A DNA stretch of 14,071 nt from Bacilli bacterium (GTDB lineage: Bacteria; Bacillota_I; Bacilli_A; RF39; UBA660). The translations under genes were made by a program, and so were the position numbers. The stretch lies in NCBI GenBank assembly GCA_900769635.1, contig CAAGHJ010000042.1, positions 1 through 14,071 on the forward strand, read 5' to 3'. Below the pieces are notes generated by a model, which was given only the letters and a program-made list of their open reading frames with translations, was not told the origin of the DNA and made no database searches. Shown in pieces: positions 5,741 to 11,512 of the stretch; position 1 is the stretch's first letter; every line of letters begins with the position of its first letter.

Positions 5741-6652
5741 TTCAATATCTCTAGCAATATCCACCTTTACCATTATATCCTTCTCACTAGAAGCCATATA
5801 AATATTATATCTCGTTACAATATCATTAAGTTCAGGATAAAACTCGCCTTTTTCTTTGATTGTAAAGTCATCCGACATAATTCTAAGATTTTTAACCTCT
5901 TCATAAATATCCATCTTAATTCTTTTTTCTATTACTTCATCATTATTACTAGCATCTTTAATCATCATATTTTCTTTAAATTCACCATATCCAGTATAAT
6001 GTTTAACTTCTTCCTCAGTATCACATCTTCTCCCAAGTTCAGAATTAGAATACATACTAATAATATTATTAGACTTAAATATTAATGAATTACATCTACT
6101 TTTTAAACATTGCATTTCATACAAAACACCATAAATATCTTTAGACTTACCCTTACTCTTATTTTTCTTTAATAATAGAATTGTCTTAATAGACTTATTA
6201 AGAGCAACTAACTTTGCCTTATTATAAAATCTCTTAGAAACAGGAATAAATTGACTACCAAGGCGTTTCTTTAAAACTGCAATTGTAGTAAGTCCCATCA
6301 TTGCAGAAAACCCAAAATAAGAGCCTGCCATAAGTAAACACAATGGACTTCCCAACAATGACGTAATAAGGAAAAGACCAATTGAACCCGCAATACCTGT
6401 TATTCCAATAAGAGCTAAAATCTTTTTATATTTATCAGCTATAATATTGCTTTTATAATTTACAAGTTCATTGCAGACATCATACCTCGTAAATGCCTCT
6501 AATTCCTTTTTCATCATATAGTTAATAAACCTCGTTTTTTCACCTTTCATATCAAGTGTTTTTGTAGCATTTGCCATTTCACCAGCAAAGTCTATAATTG
6601 TATCTCTAGCTTTATCCCTTTCATTAATGCACTTATTTATCGATTCTTTCAT
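5666..6652 (-). CDS. Hypothetical membrane-hairpin protein, 328 aa (paralogue of the 335-aa neighbour)
   Basis: A GTG at 6665-6667 could extend the frame by five codons, but it lies within the GTGGGGGGAT Shine-Dalgarno site. I therefore start at ATG 6650-6652 (MKESINKCINERDKARDTII). A charged N-terminal helix region is followed by two membrane segments (about 79-99 and 103-127: IGITGIAGSIGLFLITSLLG, then a glycine- and methionine-rich second helix) and a long cytosolic helical C-terminus. Residues from about 250 on (ELNDIVTRYN, ARDIEILRNRISNMAKSK, KKRTLERE) are closely similar to the protein at 6742-7749. It has its own sigma-A promoter and terminator. Function not recognised; no enzymatic motif seen. 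Confidence 0.83.
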   Translation of the reverse strand: MKESINKCINERDKARDTIIDFAGEMANATKTLDMKGEKTRFINYMMKKELEAFTRYDVCNELVNYKSNIIADKYKKILALIGITGIAGSIGLFLITSLLGSPLCLLMAGSYFGFSAMMGLTTIAVLKKRLGSQFIPVSKRFYNKAKLVALNKSIKTILLLKKNKSKGKSKDIYGVLYEMQCLKSRCNSLIFKSNNIISMYSNSELGRRCDTEEEVKHYTGYGEFKENMMIKDASNNDEVIEKRIKMDIYEEVKNLRIMSDDFTIKEKGEFYPELNDIVTRYNIYMASSEKDIMVKVDIARDIEILRNRISNMAKSKTDAKKRTLERE

Positions 6653-6676
6653 TTCAAATCCCCCCACTTCCTCTTA

Positions 6677-6705
6677 ATTATAGCATATAATTTTTAGTTT
6701 GTCAA
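6677..6705 (-). promoter_or_regulatory. Sigma-A promoter of the 328-aa gene
   Basis: On the - strand TTGACA (6700-6705), 17 bases, TATAAT (6677-6682): consensus in both hexamers and spacing. Confidence 0.9.
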
Positions 6706-6716
6706 ACTTATGTTTG
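6698..6716. promoter_or_regulatory. Putative operator over the -35, copy 2
   Basis: TTTGTCAAACTTATGTTTG, identical to 5158-5176 and at the same offset from the -10. The inverted repeat CAAAC-TTAT-GTTTG is at 6703-6716. Confidence 0.55.
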
Positions 6717-6722
6717 GTTTTT

Positions 6723-6737
6723 GCCCTATTGGGGGTA
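6723..6737. repeat. Intergenic GC-palindrome motif, copy B
   Basis: GCCCTATTGGGGGTA, next to the stop codon of the 335-aa gene, in the same relative position as copy A after the paralogous 328-aa gene. Confidence 0.65.
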
Positions 6738-6816
6738 TAAACTATTCACGTTCTAAGGTTCTTTTTTTAGCACCAGTTTTAGACTTAGCCATATTATTAA
6801 TTTTATTTCTAAGAAT
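6737..6816 (-). repeat. 80-bp direct repeat at the 3' end of paralogous genes, copy 2
   Basis: Partner of 5661-5740, in the same orientation with an offset of 1076 bases. It differs by three C/T transitions and encodes the shared NMAKSK(T/D or G)AKKRTLERE tail. Confidence 0.85.
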
Positions 6817-7749
6817 ATAAGTATCCCTAGCAATAGAATTTCTAACTCTTATATCTCTATAATTTTTTGACTTATTATAATTATCAAACCTCACCACAAT
6901 ATCATTAAGTTCCCCATAAAAATCCTTTGTTTCATTTATAGGATAATTTGCTAGTATATTCCTAATATCCTTAATCTCTTCAAGAATATCCAAATTTATG
7001 TAGCTTAAAGTTTCCGCTGGACCCTTAAATTTTTTATCTAAACTATTATAATACCTAATAAATTCAAACATTTTATTTTCGTTGTCATAATGCCTCAAAT
7101 TATTTTTAACAATTTCCCCTACAATATTTTTATCAGCTTCAAAAATTTTCTTATAATTAAAGACTGAACCCGTAGCCAAAGCGTGCATACGAATATAAAT
7201 TGCCTCTACCGAACCCGTAGCCATATCCTTTCTAAAAGCAAGTTCTTCCGATAGTTCCTTACCAAGATTCATTAATCTGCATTTACTTTGAAAACGCTTT
7301 TTCATAAAAACAAGTTTCTTGCCAAATGCCATCATCGAACCCGCAAGAAAAAGTTCGATCATTACTGGATAGCAAAAGCTTATCAAAGCACATTTTAATA
7401 AAGAATTATACACCAAATTTTGAACAAAATAACCATAAAGACCACTAACAACAAGTGGAGCAGTAATAAAAAATCCCAAAATGTTAAAATAAGGCTCTGC
7501 CCATTCTATCTCGTTAATATATGCATCAAGTTTATAACCAACAAGTTTATTATAGCGTCGATACTTTACTATTTCCTGCTGTTGCATATCATACAATTTT
7601 ACAATTTTTTCAATAACCTCAGCTTCCTCCCCCTGTTCCTTCAATGCTCCGGCGTAAATGGCAAATTCCCTTTTTCCCTCATCTATCATCTCATAATTAT
7701 CCTCTCGCCATATCAATTTTTCTTTCAATTCATCCGTTCTTTCATCCAT
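6742..7749 (-). CDS. Hypothetical membrane-hairpin protein, 335 aa
   Basis: A GTG at 7774-7776 would add nine codons, but the GGAGGAGGAG Shine-Dalgarno site falls inside that extension. The start is therefore ATG 7747-7749 (MDERTDELKEKLIWREDNYE). A charged helical N-terminus (about 1-85) is followed by two membrane segments (about 89-108 and 116-142) and a charged helical C-terminal half. The last third (LDILEEIKDIRNILANYPIN, ELNDIVVRFDNY, then the shared basic tail) aligns with the 328-aa protein at 5666. The N-terminal parts are much less alike. It is the first gene of the unknown block and is preceded by an extended -10 consensus promoter. No transcript terminator is obvious other than the GC palindrome after the stop. 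Function not recognised. Confidence 0.83.
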   Translation of the reverse strand: MDERTDELKEKLIWREDNYEMIDEGKREFAIYAGALKEQGEEAEVIEKIVKLYDMQQQEIVKYRRYNKLVGYKLDAYINEIEWAEPYFNILGFFITAPLVVSGLYGYFVQNLVYNSLLKCALISFCYPVMIELFLAGSMMAFGKKLVFMKKRFQSKCRLMNLGKELSEELAFRKDMATGSVEAIYIRMHALATGSVFNYKKIFEADKNIVGEIVKNNLRHYDNENKMFEFIRYYNSLDKKFKGPAETLSYINLDILEEIKDIRNILANYPINETKDFYGELNDIVVRFDNYNKSKNYRDIRVRNSIARDTYILRNKINNMAKSKTGAKKRTLERE

Positions 7750-7780
7750 AACCAAGCTCCTCCTCCGTAAATTCACTTAA

Positions 7781-7808
7781 ATTATAACACATTCTTTCAC
7801 ATTGTCAA
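7781..7808 (-). promoter_or_regulatory. Sigma-A promoter of the 335-aa gene
   Basis: On the - strand TTGACA (7803-7808), 16 bases, TATAAT (7781-7786) with an extended -10 TG (TGTTATAAT). It lacks the 19-bp shared element of its two relatives. Confidence 0.9.
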
Positions 7809-7825
7809 CCTATTTTTTTAACAAT

Positions 7826-7840
7826 TACCCTATTGGGGGT
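7826..7840. repeat. Intergenic GC-palindrome motif, copy C
   Basis: TACCCTATTGGGGGT, upstream of the 335-aa gene promoter. A looser relative, TACCCCCGAAAGGG, lies at 7900-7913 just after the spo0A terminator in the opposite orientation. Confidence 0.6.
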
Positions 7841-7913
7841 CATTACTACTCCATTAATTATATAGAAATATCCCCTTAAAAACCAATAAAATTTCTCTAT
7901 ACCCCCGAAAGGG

Positions 7914-7937
7914 CCAAAAAAAAGCCCCTCAGGCTCT
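7914..7937 (-). terminator. spo0A terminator
   Basis: On the - strand AGAGCC-TGAGG-GGCTTT followed by a run of T (nine in all with those closing the stem). The TGA stop of spo0A lies in the loop, so coding sequence forms the 5' arm. Confidence 0.75.
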
Positions 7938-8693
7938 CTGTTTAATATGCTCTAGTCTAAGCTTATCCGCAACAGTTGCTAAAAACTCACTATTTGTCGG
8001 TTTAGCCTTATCAATATCCACACTATGACCAAATAACTCCTCCATATAATCCCAATTCCCCCTATTCCAACTAACCTCAATAGCGTGCCTAATAGCCCTC
8101 TCTACTCTCGATACCGTTGTCTCAAACTTACTAGCAAGATCCGGATACAATTCCTTCGTAATACCCCCAATCACATTAGGATCATTATAAATCATACAAA
8201 CACCCTCTCTAATATACTGATACCCCTTAATATGAGAAGGCATCCCCAGTTCGTGAAGCATCTTCGTAATAGCAATCTGTACATTATTATGATACAAATT
8301 AACACTCTTACTATCAAGAACTTTAAAAGCCTCTAATATCCTCTTTTCAAGTTCTCCCAAATCAAAAGGTTTAAGAACATAAAAACTAACCCCATACTCA
8401 CTCACTTTCCTAATAACATCAGGAGCATTATAACTAGTAGCCACTATAACCTTCTTATCAATATCCCTCTTTTTAAGTTCATCAAGTACATAAAGCCCAT
8501 CCTTATTAGGCATAATCAAATCCAAAAGAATCAAATCATACTTCCCCTCATTATCTATTATTTTTTTGACACCATCTTCTCCATCATTGGCGGTAATCAC
8601 TACATCTATTCTATTACTATTACTAAAGTACTCCTTAACCATATCAACTAACTGCACATTATCATCAATCATTAATAATCTAATTTTTTCCAT
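7929..8693 (-). CDS. spo0A: Sporulation master response regulator Spo0A
   Basis: The 254-residue protein has a receiver domain (about 1-125) and the Spo0A-specific DNA-binding domain (about 135-250). The receiver shows the acidic pair D10/D11, phosphoacceptor D58 in LILLDLIMPNKDG, T86 and K108 in VLKPFD. The effector has HIKGYQYIREG and the recognition region SRVERAIRHAIEVSWNRGN, then KPTNSEF and VADKLRLEH, all hallmark Spo0A sequences. Phosphorylated Spo0A turns on the sporulation programme by binding 0A boxes (TGTCGAA). The length is normal and all key residues are present, so the protein should be functional. The start is ATG 8691-8693 with AGAGAGGAT upstream. Two tandem 0A boxes lie 48-64 bases upstream, implying autoregulation. 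It is a single-gene transcript bounded by terminators on both sides. Confidence 0.97.
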   Translation of the reverse strand: MEKIRLLMIDDNVQLVDMVKEYFSNSNRIDVVITANDGEDGVKKIIDNEGKYDLILLDLIMPNKDGLYVLDELKKRDIDKKVIVATSYNAPDVIRKVSEYGVSFYVLKPFDLGELEKRILEAFKVLDSKSVNLYHNNVQIAITKMLHELGMPSHIKGYQYIREGVCMIYNDPNVIGGITKELYPDLASKFETTVSRVERAIRHAIEVSWNRGNWDYMEELFGHSVDIDKAKPTNSEFLATVADKLRLEHIKQRA

Positions 8694-8722
8694 CTTTTTA
8701 TCCTCTCTTTCTTTACGTACTA

Positions 8723-8757
8723 ATTATATAACTACCACTGTGTCAAAAAATGTCGAA
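8723..8757 (-). promoter_or_regulatory. Tandem 0A boxes and candidate spo0A promoter
   Basis: On the + strand TGTCAAA (8741-8747, one mismatch) and TGTCGAA (8751-8757, perfect 0A box) lie 10 bp apart, the pitch of the tandem boxes of the Bacillus abrB promoter. TATAAT on the - strand is at 8723-8728. TTGACA (8741-8746) is only 12 bases from it, too close to act as a normal -35. The distal box, read as TCGACA (8751-8756), is 22 bases from it, like Spo0A-activated sigma-A promoters with long spacers. Which -35 is used is uncertain. Confidence 0.65.
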
Positions 8758-8770
8758 CCATCTCCTTTAC

Positions 8771-8804
8771 AAAAAAATAGAGAAGTTTTTAACGAACTCC
8801 TCTA
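8771..8804 (-). terminator. Terminator of the pgk-tpiA operon
   Basis: On the - strand TAGAGGAGTT, 7-base loop, AACTTCTCTA (10-bp stem with one G-U pair), then a T7 tract. It starts directly after the tpiA stop codon. Confidence 0.88.
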
Positions 8805-9434
8805 CTACTCTATCATATCAATAATATCTCTAACCTTATCAATATCACTACTCATACTACCAAGTAAAACCCCACTCAAATACTCATTTTTCATATAATC
8901 ATTAATATTATCTACATTAACATTTCCCCCATATATTATAGTAGGTTTTACCCCATATTCATCTTTAAGTTTACCATATATATGCCGAAGTTCTTCCTCA
9001 TTAAAACCATTTTCCGGCTCATAAGCAAACACAATAAATTCAATATGATGTACACCCTTTAATAAATGCAAATCATCTTCACTTTGAATACAAAGTATAG
9101 GAATAAGATTAGCATCCAAACAAGCATTAAACTTTTTCTTAATAACCTCTACACTGTCAACCGCTTCTCTATGTCCCACAATAACATACTCAACTCCTAA
9201 ACTCTTAAGCATATCCGTACTAATATATCCCGTATGATTAATATCCTCATAAAAACTAACATTTTGAGCTCCTACCGCATAATAACCATTATTAATAAAA
9301 CTCTCTAAATAAATATCACTAGGACAAACAATAATATTAACATCCTTCTCTATACCATTAATTCCATCTATATAATGATATAAATCATCATATAAAAGAC
9401 CCATTTTATGATTCATTACAATAACTTTATCCAT
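8805..9434 (-). CDS. tpiA: Triose-phosphate isomerase, compact form
   Basis: This enzyme interconverts dihydroxyacetone phosphate and glyceraldehyde 3-phosphate in glycolysis. The catalytic residues are in place: N8 and K10 (MNHKMG for the usual NWKMN), H88 in VIVGHRE, and E139 in FAYEP. GAQN (55-58) with HTGYIS (67-72) and YGGNV (168-172) also match. The protein is only 209 residues against about 250 for typical enzymes. The main loss is in loop 6: after AYEP the usual VWAIGTGK lid is replaced by a short ENGFNEEEL, and the serine of YGGSV is asparagine. Activity may be altered. The start is ATG 9432-9434 with AAAGGAAG inside the end of pgk; the two genes are one base apart, so translation is probably coupled. 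Confidence 0.88.
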   Translation of the reverse strand: MDKVIVMNHKMGLLYDDLYHYIDGINGIEKDVNIIVCPSDIYLESFINNGYYAVGAQNVSFYEDINHTGYISTDMLKSLGVEYVIVGHREAVDSVEVIKKKFNACLDANLIPILCIQSEDDLHLLKGVHHIEFIVFAYEPENGFNEEELRHIYGKLKDEYGVKPTIIYGGNVNVDNINDYMKNEYLSGVLLGSMSSDIDKVRDIIDMIE

Positions 9435-9435
9435 A

Positions 9436-10602
9436 CTAATTCTTCCTTTCTTTAATAGCCATAATACCAGGCAGTTTAATACCCGATAAATATTCTAAAG
9501 TAGCTCCTCCACCCGTAGATACGTGATAAAACTTACCCGTAAAACCAAGTTTATTAATGGAACTAATACTATCTCCTCCACCAACTAAAGCCTTAATATT
9601 CTTTCTTACAATATACTCATATATAGCCTTTGTGCCATAGATAAATCTATCATCTTCAAACATTCCTAGTGGACCATTTAAAATAACCCTTTTACTTCTC
9701 CAAAGTTTTCTTTCAAATAACCTAATTGTCTTTGGACCAATATCAAAGCAAATATCATTATCATCTAACTTATTTATGTTCTTAACAACATTATCTCCCG
9801 TAATAGCATCAACTGGAAGTATAATCTTATGCCCATATCTTTTAAGCATTCTCTTACAAAACTTAATACTATCCGTATCAACCAAATTCTTACCAACATT
9901 AACCCCCTTAGCATATAAAAACGAATAACATAGAGCCCCACCAACAAGTATTCTATCACATTTCTTAATAAGATTTTCCGTAAGTTTAATCTTATCACTA
10001 ATCTTCTTACCACCCATAACAATAACAAAAGGATGACTTTTCTCTTTCATAATACTATCTATCTTTGTAATCTCTTTTTCAACCAAAAAACCAATACCAC
10101 TAGGCAAATACTTACATATACCAACTACCGAAGTATGAGGTCTATGCAGAGTACCATAAGCATCATTAATAAATATATCCCCTAAACTTGCCCACGCCTT
10201 ACCAAGTTCCTCATCATTACCACTTTCTCTCTTACCATTAATATCCTCAAATCTCGTATTCTCCATAAGAAGAACATCCCCACATTCAAGTTTATTAACC
10301 ATATTACTAAGCATTTTACCGTGAGTTTTCGGGCAAAACTTAACCTCTTTCTTTAATAATTTACTAAGCCTTTCACTAACAGGAAATAAACTCTTACCAT
10401 CCATATCTTCTTTAGTTTTAACCTTACCAAGATGACTCATAAGTATAACTTTAGCCCCATTATTAATAGCATACTCTATAGTCTCCAAACTCTCTCTAAT
10501 CCTCGTATCATCAGCTATTTTTGTCCCCTTCATTGGCACATTAAAATCACATCTAATAATAACTCTCTTACCATTTAAATCAAAATCCCTAATTGTTTTC
10601 AT
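9436..10602 (-). CDS. pgk: Phosphoglycerate kinase
   Basis: This enzyme transfers phosphate from 1,3-bisphosphoglycerate to ADP, the first ATP-yielding step of glycolysis, in the cytosol. The 388-residue length is close to normal. The motifs run in order: VIIRCDFNVP (14-23), SHLG (56-59), LLMENTRF (111-118), INDAYGTLHRPHTSV (145-159), MGGKKISDKI (196-205, usual GGAKVSDKI), DIGPKT (287-292), NGPLGMFE (309-316), GGGDS (341-345) and HVSTGGGATLEYL (360-372). Both lobes are complete. The start is ATG 10600-10602 with AAAGGGAGG upstream. It is first in a two-gene operon with tpiA. A TTTACT-17-TATACT promoter lies 28-56 bases upstream. gap is not adjacent in this window. Confidence 0.97.
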   Translation of the reverse strand: MKTIRDFDLNGKRVIIRCDFNVPMKGTKIADDTRIRESLETIEYAINNGAKVILMSHLGKVKTKEDMDGKSLFPVSERLSKLLKKEVKFCPKTHGKMLSNMVNKLECGDVLLMENTRFEDINGKRESGNDEELGKAWASLGDIFINDAYGTLHRPHTSVVGICKYLPSGIGFLVEKEITKIDSIMKEKSHPFVIVMGGKKISDKIKLTENLIKKCDRILVGGALCYSFLYAKGVNVGKNLVDTDSIKFCKRMLKRYGHKIILPVDAITGDNVVKNINKLDDNDICFDIGPKTIRLFERKLWRSKRVILNGPLGMFEDDRFIYGTKAIYEYIVRKNIKALVGGGDSISSINKLGFTGKFYHVSTGGGATLEYLSGIKLPGIMAIKERKN

Positions 10603-10629
10603 AAAGCCTCCCTTTATTAACCTAATTAA

Positions 10630-10658
10630 AGTATACTACACTATTTTCCATAAGTAAA
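10630..10658 (-). promoter_or_regulatory. Promoter of pgk-tpiA
   Basis: On the - strand TTTACT (10653-10658), 17 bases, TATACT (10630-10635). Both hexamers deviate slightly from consensus. No clear operator was seen. Confidence 0.6.
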
Positions 10659-10724
10659 TCTTTTTACAACCATTTGACACTTTTTATTACTACCCTAAGG
10701 GACTAAAAACGTAGAATAATACTT

Positions 10725-10773
10725 ACAGTTTTTAAATTTCTGCAAGTATACTATTACAATTTTTAAAAAACTG
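10725..10773. repeat. 49-bp imperfect dyad repeat, copy 2
   Basis: It has the same orientation and layout as 469-518. The first 21 bases are identical, the loop differs, and the right arm ends in TTTTTAAAAAACTG. It lies immediately upstream of the -35 of the small + strand gene. A preserved frame with a changed loop points to a defined element, not chance AT-rich similarity. Confidence 0.75.
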
Positions 10774-10777
10774 CTAC

Positions 10778-10806
10778 TTTACTTCCTATATTACTTATGT
10801 TACAAT
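10778..10806 (+). promoter_or_regulatory. Promoter of the small + strand ORF
   Basis: TTTACT (10778-10783), 17 bases, TACAAT (10801-10806) with an extended -10 TG (TGTTACAAT). The predicted start is near 10813, giving a leader of only about 15 bases that still includes the Shine-Dalgarno site. Confidence 0.65.
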
Positions 10807-10827
10807 TATCGTGAAAGGACTGATACA

Positions 10828-11046
10828 ATGTTAAAGAAAAGAAAAAAAACATCTTACAAAGCTACTATTTATTGTACTTACCCAAACACATCTCCCCTAG
10901 AAAGTAACCTCGATACCCTAGACATATCATCCCTTATAAATAGTAGAGACCCCGAAAAAAGAAACTATAACCTCATAGTAATAACAAAAGAAAACGAAAA
11001 GAAAGGAATAATCCCCATAATAACAATATATGACAAAAACAAATAG
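10828..11046 (+). CDS. Small hypothetical protein, 72 aa
   Basis: The start is ATG 10828 with GAAAGGA eight to nine bases before it and a good promoter upstream, so expression is likely. The product begins MLKKRKKTSYKATIYCTYPN. It is lysine-rich at both ends and has two short beta-like hydrophobic stretches (YNLIVITK and GIIPIITIY). No signal peptide or membrane segment. It ends at TAG 11044-11046, but the same frame then stays open for another 64 codons to TAA 11239-11241. It may be a gene broken by an amber mutation, or a short gene followed by remnant sequence. The A excess over T on the + strand, typical of + strand coding in this window, continues through both halves. The family is not recognised. 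Confidence 0.55.
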   Translation: MLKKRKKTSYKATIYCTYPNTSPLESNLDTLDISSLINSRDPEKRNYNLIVITKENEKKGIIPIITIYDKNK

Positions 11047-11241
11047 ATTAAAGAAACAACCCCAAATAAACAAACAAAATTAACAAGTAGAAGAGGAAAC
11101 TCCATAATAATGAAAGGTGATCCCATAAACTTATCTTGTGAAAATAAAGAAGAAATAATAAAAACAGCCACTATAACTACTAGTATATTACTACCTAAAC
11201 AAAATGGCAAAAAATTAAAAAGAACCAAAACTACTCCCTAA
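11047..11241 (+). pseudogene. In-frame open continuation after the amber stop
   Basis: Sixty-four sense codons follow the TAG of the 72-aa ORF in the same frame, ending at TAA 11239-11241. The stretch has + strand A-rich codon composition like the ORF before it. An internal ATG at 11110 (MKGDPINLSCENKEEI) with AGAGGAAA about 10 bases upstream could start a 43-aa product. Amber mutation, recoding, or two separate small genes are all possible. rnj in this window ends at TAG, so amber is a normal stop here. Confidence 0.3.
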
Positions 11242-11341
11242 AAACTGGAATTGGACACTTTTTAGGGAATAAAGCCCTAATACTTATATAGCAAAACTAT
11301 ATATCATAATAAAATCCATACACATCGTATGGATTTTATTA
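11235..11341. other. Row of three hairpins before the rnj promoter
   Basis: Three perfect inverted repeats follow one another. TCCCTAAAAA/TTTTTAGGGA is at 11235-11268 (14-base loop). TATATAG/CTATATA is at 11285-11303 (5-base loop). A 15-bp pair is at 11307-11321 and 11327-11341 (TAATAAAATCCATAC and its complement, 5-base loop). None has a clean downstream T tract, though the last has T-rich arms on both strands. They may end transcription of the small ORF or form a structured RNA. No other gene is seen in 11242-11512. Confidence 0.6.
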
Positions 11342-11394
11342 CACCCATTCCCTCTTAATAAATTTATCCCTCACTTTCCCCTATCTTTATACTT

Positions 11395-11409
11395 ACCCCC
11401 GATAGGGAT
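11395..11409. repeat. Intergenic GC-palindrome motif, copy D (inverted)
   Basis: ACCCCCGATAGGGAT, the reverse complement of the form seen at 5647 and 6723. It directly abuts the -35 of the rnj promoter. Confidence 0.65.
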
Positions 11410-11438
11410 TTGACACAAAACAAAGTTAATGGTATAAT
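11410..11438 (+). promoter_or_regulatory. Sigma-A promoter of rnj
   Basis: TTGACA (11410-11415), 17 bases, TATAAT (11433-11438): perfect consensus. The T-rich leader of about 68 bases holds no recognised riboswitch. Confidence 0.92.
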
Positions 11439-11512
11439 ATAAAACGTAAGTGAGATATTCTTTTTTAATTTTATTTATATTTTTTTAACGGTAATAAAAG
11501 AAAGGAAGGAAA

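Noticed and set aside
7929..7931. Mycoplasma-type code (TGA as tryptophan) suggested by the AT-rich, Mollicutes-like composition
   Set aside because: spo0A ends at TGA exactly where Spo0A proteins end and within its terminator. Tryptophan is encoded by TGG in all recognised genes.
8741..8746. TTGACA as an ordinary -35 for the TATAAT at 8723-8728
   Set aside because: The spacer is only 12 bases, too short for sigma-A. The sequence is better read as part of the tandem 0A boxes.
469..10773. The two dyad repeats as the ends of a 10-kb mobile element
   Set aside because: The interval contains core genes (spo0A, tpiA, pgk), no transposase or integrase, and no visible target duplication. Dispersed repeats are a simpler explanation.
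10965..11228. 87-codon hydrophobic ORF on the - strand with TTG start and an AGGGAG upstream
   Set aside because: It overlaps the + strand ORF that has a promoter and ATG. Its F/I/L/V richness is what the complement of A-rich coding sequence gives. The strand composition (A over T on +) favours the + strand.
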